Shown here: piece after piece, positions 53,078-61,863 of the stretch
Layout of the letters: every line of letters begins with the position of its first letter
Position numbering within the stretch: position 1 is the stretch's first letter
NCBI RefSeq assembly: GCF_003001695.1
Contig: NZ_PVYX01000002.1
Coordinates: 1,178,001 to 1,242,000 of the forward strand
Reading direction: 5' to 3'
DNA: 64,000 bases
From: Flagellimonas meridianipacifica
GTDB taxonomy: Bacteria; Bacteroidota; Bacteroidia; Flavobacteriales; Flavobacteriaceae
Translations under genes and position numbers: made by a program
The notes under the pieces: model-generated
What the model saw: the letters and a program-made list of their open reading frames with translations, nothing else
Told to the model about the DNA's origin: nothing
The model's database searches: none

Positions 53078-53377
53078 TTAAACCCAAACGGCCATGTCAA
53101 ACTCTTGGTCAATTTCCAACTTTGTCCTTTTTCGGATTTCAGATTTTATAGGAAGAATGTAGGCGTCCATTTTGGTATCGAACCATATGGCGGTATCCCA
53201 TTGCACATTGTTTATCTTGGCGATTGCTTTCATTCGTCCCCATCCCTCTTCCTGCCATTGCAGGGTTTTACGTATTTCTTTGGATATATCTTTTGGCAGC
53301 GAAACAAAATACCATCCACCGGTTGTGTTGTGTCTCCACATTTTGGTCTCAAATTGATATTTGATTTTCCCTGTCAT
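53078..53377 (-). CDS. DUF1905 domain protein
   Basis: 99 residues that fit the short DUF1905 domain: FETKMWRHNTTGGWYFVSLP, then GWGRMKAIAKINNVQWDTAI and YILPIKSEIRKRTKL. No known enzymatic role. ATG at 53375-53377. Confidence 0.85.
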   Translation of the reverse strand: MTGKIKYQFETKMWRHNTTGGWYFVSLPKDISKEIRKTLQWQEEGWGRMKAIAKINNVQWDTAIWFDTKMDAYILPIKSEIRKRTKLEIDQEFDMAVWV

Positions 53378-53422
53378 ACAAAAAGGATAAACGATATTAG
53401 CATAGCAACTATTCTTGTGGAT

Positions 53423-54046
53423 TTACAATTTTTGTCCTACAAATCGAACCACAGAACCTTTGCCTACGTGATAAAGTCCTTCGTTCAATTCAATTTCCTT
53501 TTCCACCAATTCGATAACGTCGTAGTTTTCAAAGTCAGATTTTAATTCATGCGTGGAAAACAACAAAGCCGAATCTGAAGGTCCACCAACACTTGGATTT
53601 TTGTCTCGATATTCCAGATGATTTTTACCAAAGGCCTCAAAAATTATAATTCCACCTTTCTTCAGCTTGGTGTCCAGTAGTTTATGATATTTTGATTTGA
53701 TGTTCGGTGGAAAATGCGCATAAATTAGGGCTATGACATCGAATTCTTCATCTTGATAATCCAAATCGGGCAACTGGCCAACTTTATAATCGATTGAAAC
53801 ATTGTTTTCGGCTGCAAGTGCCAATGCTTTGTTTTTTCCTTCAACGCTAATATCAAAAGCACAGACATTCCAACCCATTTTAGTAGCGTATACGGCATTT
53901 CTGCCTTCACCTTCTGCACCAAAAAGTATTTTTCCTGGAGTAAGTCTGTCGAGTCTCTCCTTTAGATAGACATTCGGTTCAATTCCGTAGGCAAAGGTCT
54001 TCTCACTATATCTGCGGTTCCATCGCTGTATCCAGGTATCAGTCAT
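53423..54046 (-). CDS. class I SAM-dependent methyltransferase (TehB/TPMT-like)
   Basis: 207 residues. Motif [21 protein letters not shown] has the GEGRN variant of TPMT/TehB-like enzymes. [30 protein letters not shown] and [13 protein letters not shown] are the next motifs. The start ATG (54046) overlaps the beta-lactamase stop by ATGA. Substrate unknown; thiol, halide or metalloid methylation are family possibilities. Confidence 0.85.
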   Translation of the reverse strand: MTDTWIQRWNRRYSEKTFAYGIEPNVYLKERLDRLTPGKILFGAEGEGRNAVYATKMGWNVCAFDISVEGKNKALALAAENNVSIDYKVGQLPDLDYQDEEFDVIALIYAHFPPNIKSKYHKLLDTKLKKGGIIIFEAFGKNHLEYRDKNPSVGGPSDSALLFSTHELKSDFENYDVIELVEKEIELNEGLYHVGKGSVVRFVGQKL

Positions 54047-54948
54047 TTTTTTGTTTGAAAATAGTCCCAGGCAAGTTTGGTAATATCTGCCATCATTTTT
54101 TGATTCGTTACTTCATCTTCCTTTGAATCGCTGACAAAGATACTGATGTAGAAGTACCGATTGTCAGGCAAAAAGACAATTCCAATATCATTTGTAGCCC
54201 CAGTTAGGCCATCTTTATTTTTACCAGAAGAACCGGTTTTATGGGCTACAACAGCATCCTTTGGAAGTTGGCCTCGAATTTTACCCTTCCCCGTTGAGGT
54301 TTCTTTTAAGGTAGCCATCAAAAACTGGTGACTCGAAGCACTTAGTATATTCTGGTTTTCGTAAAGTATTTGTAAGAGTGAATTTGAAGCATTGGTAGTA
54401 GACCAGTTAAGATATTGTCGGCTCCAATCGGATTGCAAGAAAATTTCCTTGTCGATAATGGCAATGTCTTTTACTCCTAGTCCATGAATATAGTTTTGGA
54501 CAGCTATTGGTCCGCCAATAAGGTCCAGCAATACATCACACCCCACGTTATCACTCCAAGCCACATTATATTTTAAGAGCTCTTCTATTTGAACCTTGCC
54601 TCCTTTCGGATATTTTTTTCGCAAGGGACTCCAAAGGTTTTTGTATTCCAGTATCAGTTCTGGAGTTAACTTGATAGAATCATTTATACCCAACTTTCCC
54701 TTGTCAATTTCATTTAAAACAGCAGCAGCCAGATGAAGCTTAAAGACACTTTGCATGGGCAAGTGCAGATTTCCATTTACAGAAAGGGTTTCTTGGGGCT
54801 CCATACCTTGAATTGAAACAGCTACGGTAGCCAATTTTCCTTCAACCACTTGCTCAATTTCTTGTTTTAAGCGGTCAATTGAGTTTACTTGACCCCAACC
54901 AAGAGTGGCAGTAAAAACCAATAGGATAATTAGGATTTGTTTTTTCAT
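54043..54948 (-). CDS. class A beta-lactamase, subclass A2 type
   Basis: 301 residues with a signal ([16 protein letters not shown]). Class A active-site motifs are intact: S67VFK70 in [12 protein letters not shown]132DN134 in [17 protein letters not shown], omega-loop Glu168 in [10 protein letters not shown], and K237TG239 in [24 protein letters not shown] and [12 protein letters not shown] resemble the CfxA/PER/VEB-type A2 group of Bacteroidota. It is a periplasmic serine hydrolase of beta-lactams; spectrum not known. Overlaps its neighbours by 4 bases on both sides. Confidence 0.93.
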   Translation of the reverse strand: MKKQILIILLVFTATLGWGQVNSIDRLKQEIEQVVEGKLATVAVSIQGMEPQETLSVNGNLHLPMQSVFKLHLAAAVLNEIDKGKLGINDSIKLTPELILEYKNLWSPLRKKYPKGGKVQIEELLKYNVAWSDNVGCDVLLDLIGGPIAVQNYIHGLGVKDIAIIDKEIFLQSDWSRQYLNWSTTNASNSLLQILYENQNILSASSHQFLMATLKETSTGKGKIRGQLPKDAVVAHKTGSSGKNKDGLTGATNDIGIVFLPDNRYFYISIFVSDSKEDEVTNQKMMADITKLAWDYFQTKK

Positions 54949-55481
54949 TGATTCTTTGTTATTCCGTACAAGATTAAATCATGGTATTCGCCACCTTTTA
55001 GTATGTGTTCTTTTAAAACACCTTCTCTGACCATTCCACTTTTTTGCATGACTCGGCCTGATGCGATATTTTTTGCCAAATAGGATGAAGTGAGTTTGTT
55101 CAGCTTAAGTTGGTCAAAACCATAAGCAATGATTGCTACAGTAGCTTCGGTGGCATAGCCCTTGCTCCAAAAAGGTTCAGCAATCCAATAGCCTATTTCT
55201 GCCCGATTGAATGTTTTTTCCACAGTTAGGTCAATGCCTCCAATAAATTGGTTATCGTCTTTTAGCTTGATGCCGAAAATGATATTCGTTCCGTTTTGAA
55301 ACCCTTGGTGTGCCAGGTTAATCCAGTAAATGGCATCCTTTTCCGCATATGGATGCGGAAGGTTTAGGGTGAAGTCAGCTATTTTTTTGTTTGCGGCATG
55401 TTTTACAATGTCACTGATATCGTCTGCCTTAAGCTCAGTTAATAATAGTCTTTCGGTTTTAATTTCTGGGAAGGAGTTCAT
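54945..55481 (-). CDS. RimJ/RimL-type GNAT acetyltransferase
   Basis: 178 residues of the GNAT_3/RimJ-L type: IKTERLLLTELKADDIS at the N-terminus, RAEIGYWIAEPFWSKGYATEA as the acetyl-CoA site, and LNKLTSSYLAKNIASGRVMQKSGM with REGVLKEHI. Could acetylate a ribosomal protein or a small amine. First gene of a three-gene coupled run with beta-lactamase and methyltransferase. ATG at 55479-55481. Confidence 0.88.
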   Translation of the reverse strand: MNSFPEIKTERLLLTELKADDISDIVKHAANKKIADFTLNLPHPYAEKDAIYWINLAHQGFQNGTNIIFGIKLKDDNQFIGGIDLTVEKTFNRAEIGYWIAEPFWSKGYATEATVAIIAYGFDQLKLNKLTSSYLAKNIASGRVMQKSGMVREGVLKEHILKGGEYHDLILYGITKNQ

Positions 55482-55581
55482 TTGTTGGTATTGGAGCCAT
55501 CGTTTTAGGGGATAGAAAGTTACAGATTTCTGGAGTAGGTTTCAATACAAGATGTAAAGGAATAGGAGGGAGTGGCAGGTT

Positions 55582-56106
55582 CTATTCGATGGTAGTTTCC
55601 GTTTCAAATCCATAGATTGTGGTTTGCATGCCGGCAATTTTCCATTTGCCGTTTACTTTTTCCATAAGTCGGGTTTCACGCTTTAATCCACGTAAGGAGT
55701 CTTGTTGTTTATATGTGACCCAAGCACCATTCCCATATAATCGCACATTTATATCGCTAAGTAATTCAGGTACCGGTTCAGGCTCTGGATGTTCTTCAAT
55801 AAAGGTCTTGACAAACTGACTTATTTTTTTCCAACCCACGGATTCAGAAAATGTATTTTCAGCAAAATCCACATATACTTTTGTGATGTTGGGGTCATGC
55901 ACCCAATTCTTGGCCCAAGCTTCATAATCTCTTTGAAAAGCATCTTTGGTTTCGTTATTCAATCGTTCCAGAATGGCCTGTTTTTCAATTTCGAAGTTTA
56001 CCTCATGGTCCGTTATCGTGCTCACCTCAGTTTTTTCCTTTTGTTTGCAGCTCAGAAAGACCATTGAAATTAAAAAGGTAATGGTAAGTATATTCTTAGT
56101 TTTCAT
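55582..56106 (-). CDS. NTF2-like (DUF4440-type) lipoprotein
   Basis: 174 residues. Lipobox signal FLISMVFLSCKQK, a helix (RLNNETKDAFQRDYEAWAKN), then SnoaL/DUF4440 strands (GNGAWVTYKQQDSL, TRLMEKVNGKWKIAGMQTTI). Third NTF2-like secreted protein in the window. ATG at 56104-56106. Confidence 0.78.
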   Translation of the reverse strand: MKTKNILTITFLISMVFLSCKQKEKTEVSTITDHEVNFEIEKQAILERLNNETKDAFQRDYEAWAKNWVHDPNITKVYVDFAENTFSESVGWKKISQFVKTFIEEHPEPEPVPELLSDINVRLYGNGAWVTYKQQDSLRGLKRETRLMEKVNGKWKIAGMQTTIYGFETETTIE

Positions 56107-56164
56107 TAATGATTAGGTTGTTTTATACGGTGGTGAAGCTATGTTCTTTTTTTGGTAAGCTCTA

Positions 56165-56953
56165 CTATTTGTTCAGAAACTCAATGGAATAATCGGAATA
56201 CCAGAATTCTGCACGAAGGAAAACTTTAGTGCCATCTGAATCACATCGGTAGCTTTTTCGGTGCTTTGGAAAAGTAAGTCCCTTTTCTGTAATCATAGAT
56301 AGGTTCTCTATAAGGGCGTATGTGGGTGCATGATACACCATCGAGCCCACAAAGGTTCCAGCATTTTTGTCGAAATGATACCACCACTCATCTTGGGTAG
56401 AATGGTTTTGATGCCGCTCAGGAGCATAGGTAGCTTTGACCGCATGTACTGTATCGGTAGCATTAAAAGACTTTAACCCATCATAGGTGAGGACAGTACC
56501 CTTATCCAATAGTTTAAAGGGCATTCCCAACACGTATGTTGCACTGTTCACGGTAGCTCTCACCTTAGCACCTTGGTCGACAAGACTGTCATTTTTAAAC
56601 TTTTGGGAAGTGGAATCTGTATGCACAATTAAAAAGCTATCCTTATCCACGGACCAAGAAATCCTGATACTTTTATTGGGTCGGTAAATGTAGTGATGCC
56701 GTTGGGTTATGTCAGACTCGACCTCGCCATTTTCAAAAAGCAATCTTGATTTTTTGGTGTATTGTAAGGAGGCGATGTTTTTCCATTTCTCCATAGTTCC
56801 AGAGTTTTCTATCCCCTTTTGCACAACTTGTAATGCAATAGGTTGGTCTGGAGTTTCTTCATTCGTTTCCTTTTCTTTCGAAAATTTACAGGAGAGAAAT
56901 AAACCACTACAGATTAGGGAAATGAGTAGTCTTTGGGTAATTCTTTTTTTCAT
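56165..56953 (-). CDS. hypothetical lipoprotein, possibly DUF6503-like
   Basis: 262 residues from the ATG at 56953, giving LLISLICSGLFLSCKFSKE with the lipobox. The frame upstream adds 36 residues without a signal. Later region: IENSGTMEKWKNIASLQYTK, HYIYRPNKSIRISWSVDKDS, KSFNATDTVHAVKATYAP. The pattern resembles DUF6503-type lipoproteins, but I am not sure. Function unknown. Confidence 0.65.
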   Translation of the reverse strand: MKKRITQRLLISLICSGLFLSCKFSKEKETNEETPDQPIALQVVQKGIENSGTMEKWKNIASLQYTKKSRLLFENGEVESDITQRHHYIYRPNKSIRISWSVDKDSFLIVHTDSTSQKFKNDSLVDQGAKVRATVNSATYVLGMPFKLLDKGTVLTYDGLKSFNATDTVHAVKATYAPERHQNHSTQDEWWYHFDKNAGTFVGSMVYHAPTYALIENLSMITEKGLTFPKHRKSYRCDSDGTKVFLRAEFWYSDYSIEFLNK

Positions 56954-57123
56954 AAAGTCTTGGTCTGAATAACGGTAGTTTATCTTGGGAAACCCTTGGC
57001 ACAGACTAAAGATAAGGGATTGCAGGAATTTATCCTGTATTAAGTTCAGGCGAGTCCGCAAATCTAATCTAAACGACTAATAAACTTTGAAAAGAAAAAT
57101 GACAAATAGCGTATAAATTTCGA

Positions 57124-57927
57124 TTATGCATTGTTCCCAGTTGGCTTTTTTCCAATTACAAACAAATAGTCTCCAAAATCATTTTCATACGATTTTACCA
57201 TTTTTTCAATTTTTCCACTATCAATATCTTTTCGTAGTTCCATTAATCCCTTTTCTACTTCAACTCGATTTGATAATGATGAAAAAGAAGAAATACCCCT
57301 TCTAATTCTTTTATCAAAATAGAGTTCTGGATTTTGCTTACCGCAATATAAAAACTGGTTCTCCAAATCAGGGTGTATGAAATATCTATGATTTTCCATA
57401 AACTTGAATCCATTTACTTCCATCGCCCCTTTTACCTTCTCTAAACTTGGCATTTGAACTATGGAATCGGATAGCATTTTTGGGAAATACTGATTTAGCC
57501 AATAGCCCTGCATTTGTTTTGGTGTAGAAGTGAAAATCACAATTCGCCCACCGGGTTTTAAGACCCTGTTCAATTCGGAAAACGCTAGTCCCAAATCTGT
57601 CCAATGGTGTATTGTCAAAGAGGCAATTACTCCATCTATAAAATTTTTAGGAAGTCCGGTGTTTTCTGCTGAGCCTATTTTCCAGAAAACTGTCTCATTT
57701 CTTAACCTTGCTTTGTCCAACATTATTTTGGAAGGGTCAATTCCGATAAAATCAAGTCCCTTTTTTTGAAATTCATGGGTATAATTGCCTGTACCACAGC
57801 CAATGTCCAAGTATTTTCCATTATGATCAGGTTCCAAATGGGAAAGCAGTTGTTTTGTCAAATAAGGGTCCGCCTTACGTGTAAGATTGTAATCGATTCC
57901 AATTTTATCATACTTAGCAGCCATCAT
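57124..57927 (-). CDS. class I SAM-dependent methyltransferase
   Basis: 267 residues. Motif I is KYLDIGCGTGNYTHEFQKKG, then FIGIDPSKIMLDKARL, GVIASLTIHHWTDLGLAF and LNRVLKPGGRIVIFTST as motifs II-III. The closest family is UbiE/COQ5-type. Substrate not predictable. ATG at 57925-57927 or one codon in. Confidence 0.87.
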   Translation of the reverse strand: MMAAKYDKIGIDYNLTRKADPYLTKQLLSHLEPDHNGKYLDIGCGTGNYTHEFQKKGLDFIGIDPSKIMLDKARLRNETVFWKIGSAENTGLPKNFIDGVIASLTIHHWTDLGLAFSELNRVLKPGGRIVIFTSTPKQMQGYWLNQYFPKMLSDSIVQMPSLEKVKGAMEVNGFKFMENHRYFIHPDLENQFLYCGKQNPELYFDKRIRRGISSFSSLSNRVEVEKGLMELRKDIDSGKIEKMVKSYENDFGDYLFVIGKKPTGNNA

Positions 57928-58045
57928 TGTAAATTAAGCGTATTGATTTTCGATTCCTTTAAGCTACAACAAAGTTATAATAGGGAGATTCCATTTTGAA
58001 GGATGTGGGAAGAGGAAAAAAAGTATTTGACTATGGATGGAAAAT

Positions 58046-58270
58046 CTAAAAAATCAAGAGATTATTCCATTTTAAAAATAACATGACTAAGGCAGTGCTC
58101 AAAGTACTGGTGAGTACAAGGGCTTGCCAGAAATACACTTTATTTCCCCATGCCTGTAACCACTTCTTACCATAAGCTTTGCGGACATAACTACCTAAAC
58201 TTTTGTATAAAATGAAACCTAAGGTTATGAAAACAATCAAGGCTATTGCAATGGTTTGTTGTTTCTCCAT
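58046..58270 (-). CDS. small two-helix membrane protein
   Basis: 74 residues: two hydrophobic segments (TIAIALIVFITLGFILYKSL and ALVLTSTLSTALVMLFL) around a basic loop with Arg/Lys. No family recognised. ATG at 58268-58270. No near neighbours in an operon. Confidence 0.5.
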   Translation of the reverse strand: MEKQQTIAIALIVFITLGFILYKSLGSYVRKAYGKKWLQAWGNKVYFWQALVLTSTLSTALVMLFLKWNNLLIF

Positions 58271-58413
58271 GATTTCCTTTTTTTATTAAAACCTGTCTAG
58301 AAATCTTCCAATACAAAAGTTACAAAATTCATCCGAACTTTTTACAGTACAGAAACAAGTTAAAATCTTTAAAGGAGAGTAGATATGCAATTCTGAGGTT
58401 AGCCATTACGGGC

Positions 58414-58836
58414 CTAGTTCTCTGCATAACCCTGGTCCCAAGTTCTTTTTGAATCATGATTTCTCAAATCACATTGGAAATCGGCCACGGCCTTTAGGTT
58501 CATAAGTACGGATATCCAGCCTGCATTCACCTCAGAAAACTCATTTTCTTGAACATTTTCATTGATTAATACCAAATCGGTACCACCATCATGTGAAGGT
58601 TTTAAATGAAATTTGACCATGCTATCAAAATAGTCCAAGTGAAATCTTTTATTTGGAATCATCTCCAATATCCTGCCCTTGTAAGTTTGCCCATTGGGAA
58701 ATAAAAAGTTAATCACACCATTGTCTTCATCTGCTCTCTCGGCCCAAAATTTCTTTCTTCCCTCAGAAGTGGAAAGCAAACTAAAGACATCTTGGGTATT
58801 GGATTTTAGATGTAGTTTCCACGTAATAGTTTTCAT
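58414..58836 (-). CDS. SRPBCC/AHSA1-like protein
   Basis: 140 residues from ATG 58836; a GTG two codons earlier is possible. START-like fold: KTITWKLHLKSNTQDVFSLL, SEGRKKFWAERADEDNGVI, FPNGQTYKGRILEMIPNKRF and the terminal helix WISVLMNLKAVADFQ. Ligand unknown. Confidence 0.82.
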   Translation of the reverse strand: MKTITWKLHLKSNTQDVFSLLSTSEGRKKFWAERADEDNGVINFLFPNGQTYKGRILEMIPNKRFHLDYFDSMVKFHLKPSHDGGTDLVLINENVQENEFSEVNAGWISVLMNLKAVADFQCDLRNHDSKRTWDQGYAEN

Positions 58837-58933
58837 TGACACCTTTATTTCAAATGTAACGTATTGGCTTAACTTTTCTAAACCCGATATGTTTTGGGCT
58901 AAGTATTATCATCCATTTTTCGCATGCGTACCT

Positions 58934-59608
58934 TCATTGTCGTTTCCGCAGCAAGATATAGATAGCCGCTATGTGTGAAAAAAGCACGATTGGAACTATA
59001 ATTGCTGGCAACCAAACAAAAGGAAAATACGTCACACCAATGTTGGGTTGGTCAAATGCCAATTGTTGAATAGGGGTTTCAGCACTTAAAACAGCAATGG
59101 TTAAAATATTTATCAATAGGCCCAAACAAACGAAATTCCATATCAAAAGACCTTTTTTTCCAATCCAATTTTTCACAAATACTCCATAGTAGATAATAGG
59201 GGCGGAAATACCTGATAAGATATCATAGTTGTAGCCATCAAAGGTCATTAAGTCGGGCACATAGCCTTCTAAAAAGATATAGTACAAAACAATTTCTACA
59301 GGAATTCTTACGGTATGTAACAAAGTTAACCACCCTAAATCCTGTTTATAGCTAAAATTCCGAACTCGTTTGGACGTCAAAAGAAAAATCAAGAAAAGAA
59401 TACCGGGAGCTAAGAGAAAAACAAATCGTGGTGGGGTAACATCCTGAACCCTGTAAAACCTTGAGTATCCCAAAGCCCCTACAACTATCATCCAAGTTAA
59501 GACGCCAACAAGTACAATTCTACTCTTTGAAGCTTTATAAAAAAGCCATAATGTAGCTAGGGTTGTGAGAATAAAAAGTAACGTGATTGAGATAGGTATT
59601 TCTGCCAT
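58934..59608 (-). CDS. integral membrane protein of unknown family
   Basis: 224 residues from ATG 59608 (MAEIPISITLLFILTTLAT). About six or seven hydrophobic helices: ILTTLATLWLFY, VLVGVLTWMIVVGALGY, FVFLLAPGILFLIFLL, LLIWNFVCLGLLINILTIAVL and LPAIIVPIVLFSHIAAIYILL. A conserved-looking loop with PPRF. It starts 72 bases after the Crp/Fnr gene, same strand. Function unknown. Confidence 0.65.
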   Translation of the reverse strand: MAEIPISITLLFILTTLATLWLFYKASKSRIVLVGVLTWMIVVGALGYSRFYRVQDVTPPRFVFLLAPGILFLIFLLTSKRVRNFSYKQDLGWLTLLHTVRIPVEIVLYYIFLEGYVPDLMTFDGYNYDILSGISAPIIYYGVFVKNWIGKKGLLIWNFVCLGLLINILTIAVLSAETPIQQLAFDQPNIGVTYFPFVWLPAIIVPIVLFSHIAAIYILLRKRQ

Positions 59609-59680
59609 TTGAATTAAAACTATGGCAAAGTTCAATCCATAAATTTTGGAATCACTTGACAAAAGGCAAGAAATACTGAT

Positions 59681-60256
59681 TTACATTTTTTTTCGTAATC
59701 TGCTCAATGTACTATCTGTAACACCCAAATATGAAGCGATGTATTTAAGAGGTGCATATTGAATAATCTGTGGCTTTGTGGTCAAAAGATTCTGATACCT
59801 TTCTTTTGCGGTTCGGTTGATCATTCCATAATTTCTACGCTGGGAAGCAATGAACTCTTTGACCAAAATGGCCCTGCCAAAATCCCTAAATGCGGGTTTG
59901 TTATGAAAATGCGCGTTTAGCTCATCATACGAAATTCTGTACCCGGTGCAGGTTGTAATGGCTTGGATATAAGCTTCGGAAGGAACACGATTAAAGAAAG
60001 AAGTAATTTCAAACACTATGTTGTTCTCAGTGAAAAAGTCTATGGTTATTTCTTCACCGTCCAAACCATAGAGAAAAATGCGCATTAATCCACTTTCTAA
60101 ATAGAGATAATCATCACTTACTACATTTTCCTTTAGCAAGAATTCTTTTTCCTTAAGTTCAATAGGATGAAAAGATGCGGTAATCTCTTCGGCATCTCTT
60201 TTTGGAATCTTGACAACGTTTAAAATGAAGTTTGTTAATGATTCTCTATTGTCCAT
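59681..60256 (-). CDS. Crp/Fnr-family transcriptional regulator
   Basis: 191 residues from ATG 60256; an upstream TTG adds six. A cyclic-nucleotide-like beta-barrel domain (FHPIELKEKEFLLKEN, DYLYLESGLMRIFLYGLDGE, ITIDFFTENNIVFEITSFF) and a C-terminal winged helix (LKYIASYLGVTDSTLSRLRK). The effector is unknown. It is probably expressed alone or with the membrane protein just downstream. Confidence 0.88.
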   Translation of the reverse strand: MDNRESLTNFILNVVKIPKRDAEEITASFHPIELKEKEFLLKENVVSDDYLYLESGLMRIFLYGLDGEEITIDFFTENNIVFEITSFFNRVPSEAYIQAITTCTGYRISYDELNAHFHNKPAFRDFGRAILVKEFIASQRRNYGMINRTAKERYQNLLTTKPQIIQYAPLKYIASYLGVTDSTLSRLRKKM

Positions 60257-60424
60257 TTGTTCCAGTGCAGTCAACGGGTTTGTTCATGATTGTTTTTGAA
60301 GATCTCTGCAAAGCAAAGAACTAATCAATGTATTGGCCCTTAAATTACAGAATTGTTGAGATAATACTTTAACCACAAGATACAGTCTTGCTGGAGTGGG
60401 GTGAAATTCCAACCACCAAAAGTC

Positions 60425-61303
60425 TCAATTTGACGTTTTCAAAATATGGGAACCAACCCATTTTAACTTTCCATCATTGGAAAAAAATATGAATTTTCCA
60501 TCTACCGAAAGAGAGGGGGCAAAGTCTTGGTCCGTAACATTTATTCTATCTCCAAAATTTTGTGGTTCTGTCCAATTGCCTTTTTCGTCTTTTAGACTAA
60601 AATAAAGGTCACTATTTCCTTTTTCATTGATTGAAAAGAGTATAAAACTTTCATCCGGAGCGATATATGGGTCAAACTCATAATTTTCGGTACTCACCGG
60701 TTTTCCAACATTCTGTGGTATCGAAAACTCATTATCACCTAATATTTTAGCAGTATAGATATCAAATGAACCCTCACCGCCTTTTCTATTGGAAGAGAAA
60801 AAAACATTTCCTTTCTCGGAAATGGAGAAAAAGTATTCGTCAAACTCTTCAGTATTCATAGGTTGTGGGAGAGGCTTTGGTTCGGTCCAAGCTTCATTTT
60901 TATTATCCGCGAACCAAATATTCCAATCGAGTTTTTTATCCGTAGCACTGGTGGGCCTTTTGGAAATAAAATAGATTCTATCCCCTTCTTTGGTTAGAAA
61001 CGGGTCTGCATCGCCATGGTTTGGGTCAGAGAAAGATGCAATTTTGGGTTTACTCCATTTCCCATTGTCCTTTTTTGAAAAGTAAATATTTTCTTTGGTG
61101 TCGATTGTAGTAAAATAAATCTGGTCGCATTGTTTGATTTCAACATTGAATTTAAAGCTCCCATTTAAATGGATTACTTCAGGGTTAAAATCTTGTGGTA
61201 TTTCTTTTGGCAAGGGTAATTCAAAATAGGTACAGTTGTTTGTTTGAGCAATGGAAACATGGTAAGCTACCAGTAGTATGAAAATGGAAATTGCTTTTCT
61301 CAT
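60425..61303 (-). CDS. exported PD40/TolB-like beta-propeller protein
   Basis: 292 residues. Signal FILLVAYHVSIAQ. Repeating blades with the PD40 pattern: NPEVIHLNGSFKFNVEI, DADPFLTKEGDRIYFISKRP, DEYFFSISEKGNVFFSSNRK, EFDPYIAPDESFILFSI and DQDFAPSLSVDGKFIFFSN. Probably a scaffold or binding protein. ATG at 61301-61303. Confidence 0.83.
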   Translation of the reverse strand: MRKAISIFILLVAYHVSIAQTNNCTYFELPLPKEIPQDFNPEVIHLNGSFKFNVEIKQCDQIYFTTIDTKENIYFSKKDNGKWSKPKIASFSDPNHGDADPFLTKEGDRIYFISKRPTSATDKKLDWNIWFADNKNEAWTEPKPLPQPMNTEEFDEYFFSISEKGNVFFSSNRKGGEGSFDIYTAKILGDNEFSIPQNVGKPVSTENYEFDPYIAPDESFILFSINEKGNSDLYFSLKDEKGNWTEPQNFGDRINVTDQDFAPSLSVDGKFIFFSNDGKLKWVGSHILKTSN

Positions 61304-61375
61304 TGTGTTGTTGGTTTCTTTGAGGACAATCGTTTTTTGATTTTGTTACAGGTATTGGAACTTTTTCTTCCGCAG

Positions 61376-61843
61376 TTATAAATCTTTCTCAAAATAAACT
61401 GCGTCATCAAAGGGATTATGCCGATAAGCTTCTATTTCCTTAAATCCAAATGCTTGATACAGAGCAATAGCTGTTTTCATACTTTTGATACTATCCAAAC
61501 GGATTTTGGAGTAGCCTAAACTGCGGGCTTCAACCAAAGCCTTATCCATCATTTGTTTGCCAATGCCCTTTCCTCGCTGAGTTTTTTCCAAAAACATGCG
61601 TTTTAATTCACAGGTTTTTGAATCCAACTTTCTCAGCGCAAAACAACCAATTGGTACAGTTTCTTTAGTGTAGATTAAAAACAGAGCTCCTTCTGGAGGA
61701 CCATATTGGATTTCTAAATTCTTCAGTTCGCTATCAAAATCTTGAAAAGCCAGGTCTATCCCAATATCATCGGCATATTTAAGAAATAGGGTTTTGCCAA
61801 TTTCATACTCCTTGTCGGATGATGCTTTTTTAAAACTGACCAT
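61376..61843 (-). CDS. GNAT-family acetyltransferase
   Basis: 155 residues. Acetyl-CoA motif RMFLEKTQRGKGIGKQMMDK, with SLGYSKIRLDSIKSMKTAI and ALYQAFGFKEIEAYRHNPF at the end. Acceptor unknown. ATG at 61841-61843. It lies 20 bases after the S10-like peptidase stop. Confidence 0.87.
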   Translation of the reverse strand: MVSFKKASSDKEYEIGKTLFLKYADDIGIDLAFQDFDSELKNLEIQYGPPEGALFLIYTKETVPIGCFALRKLDSKTCELKRMFLEKTQRGKGIGKQMMDKALVEARSLGYSKIRLDSIKSMKTAIALYQAFGFKEIEAYRHNPFDDAVYFEKDL

Positions 61844-61863
61844 AGGTCATTTTGCAGGGTTTT

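Noticed and set aside
53000..53545. 181-residue plus-strand frame across the DUF1905 and methyltransferase genes
   Set aside because: It spans the antisense of two recognised genes and their gap, and starts inside neither. Composition does not look like coding.
54043..54948. Acquired mobile resistance gene
   Set aside because: No insertion sequence, integron or base-composition break is seen around it. Subclass A2 enzymes are common chromosomal genes in Bacteroidota.
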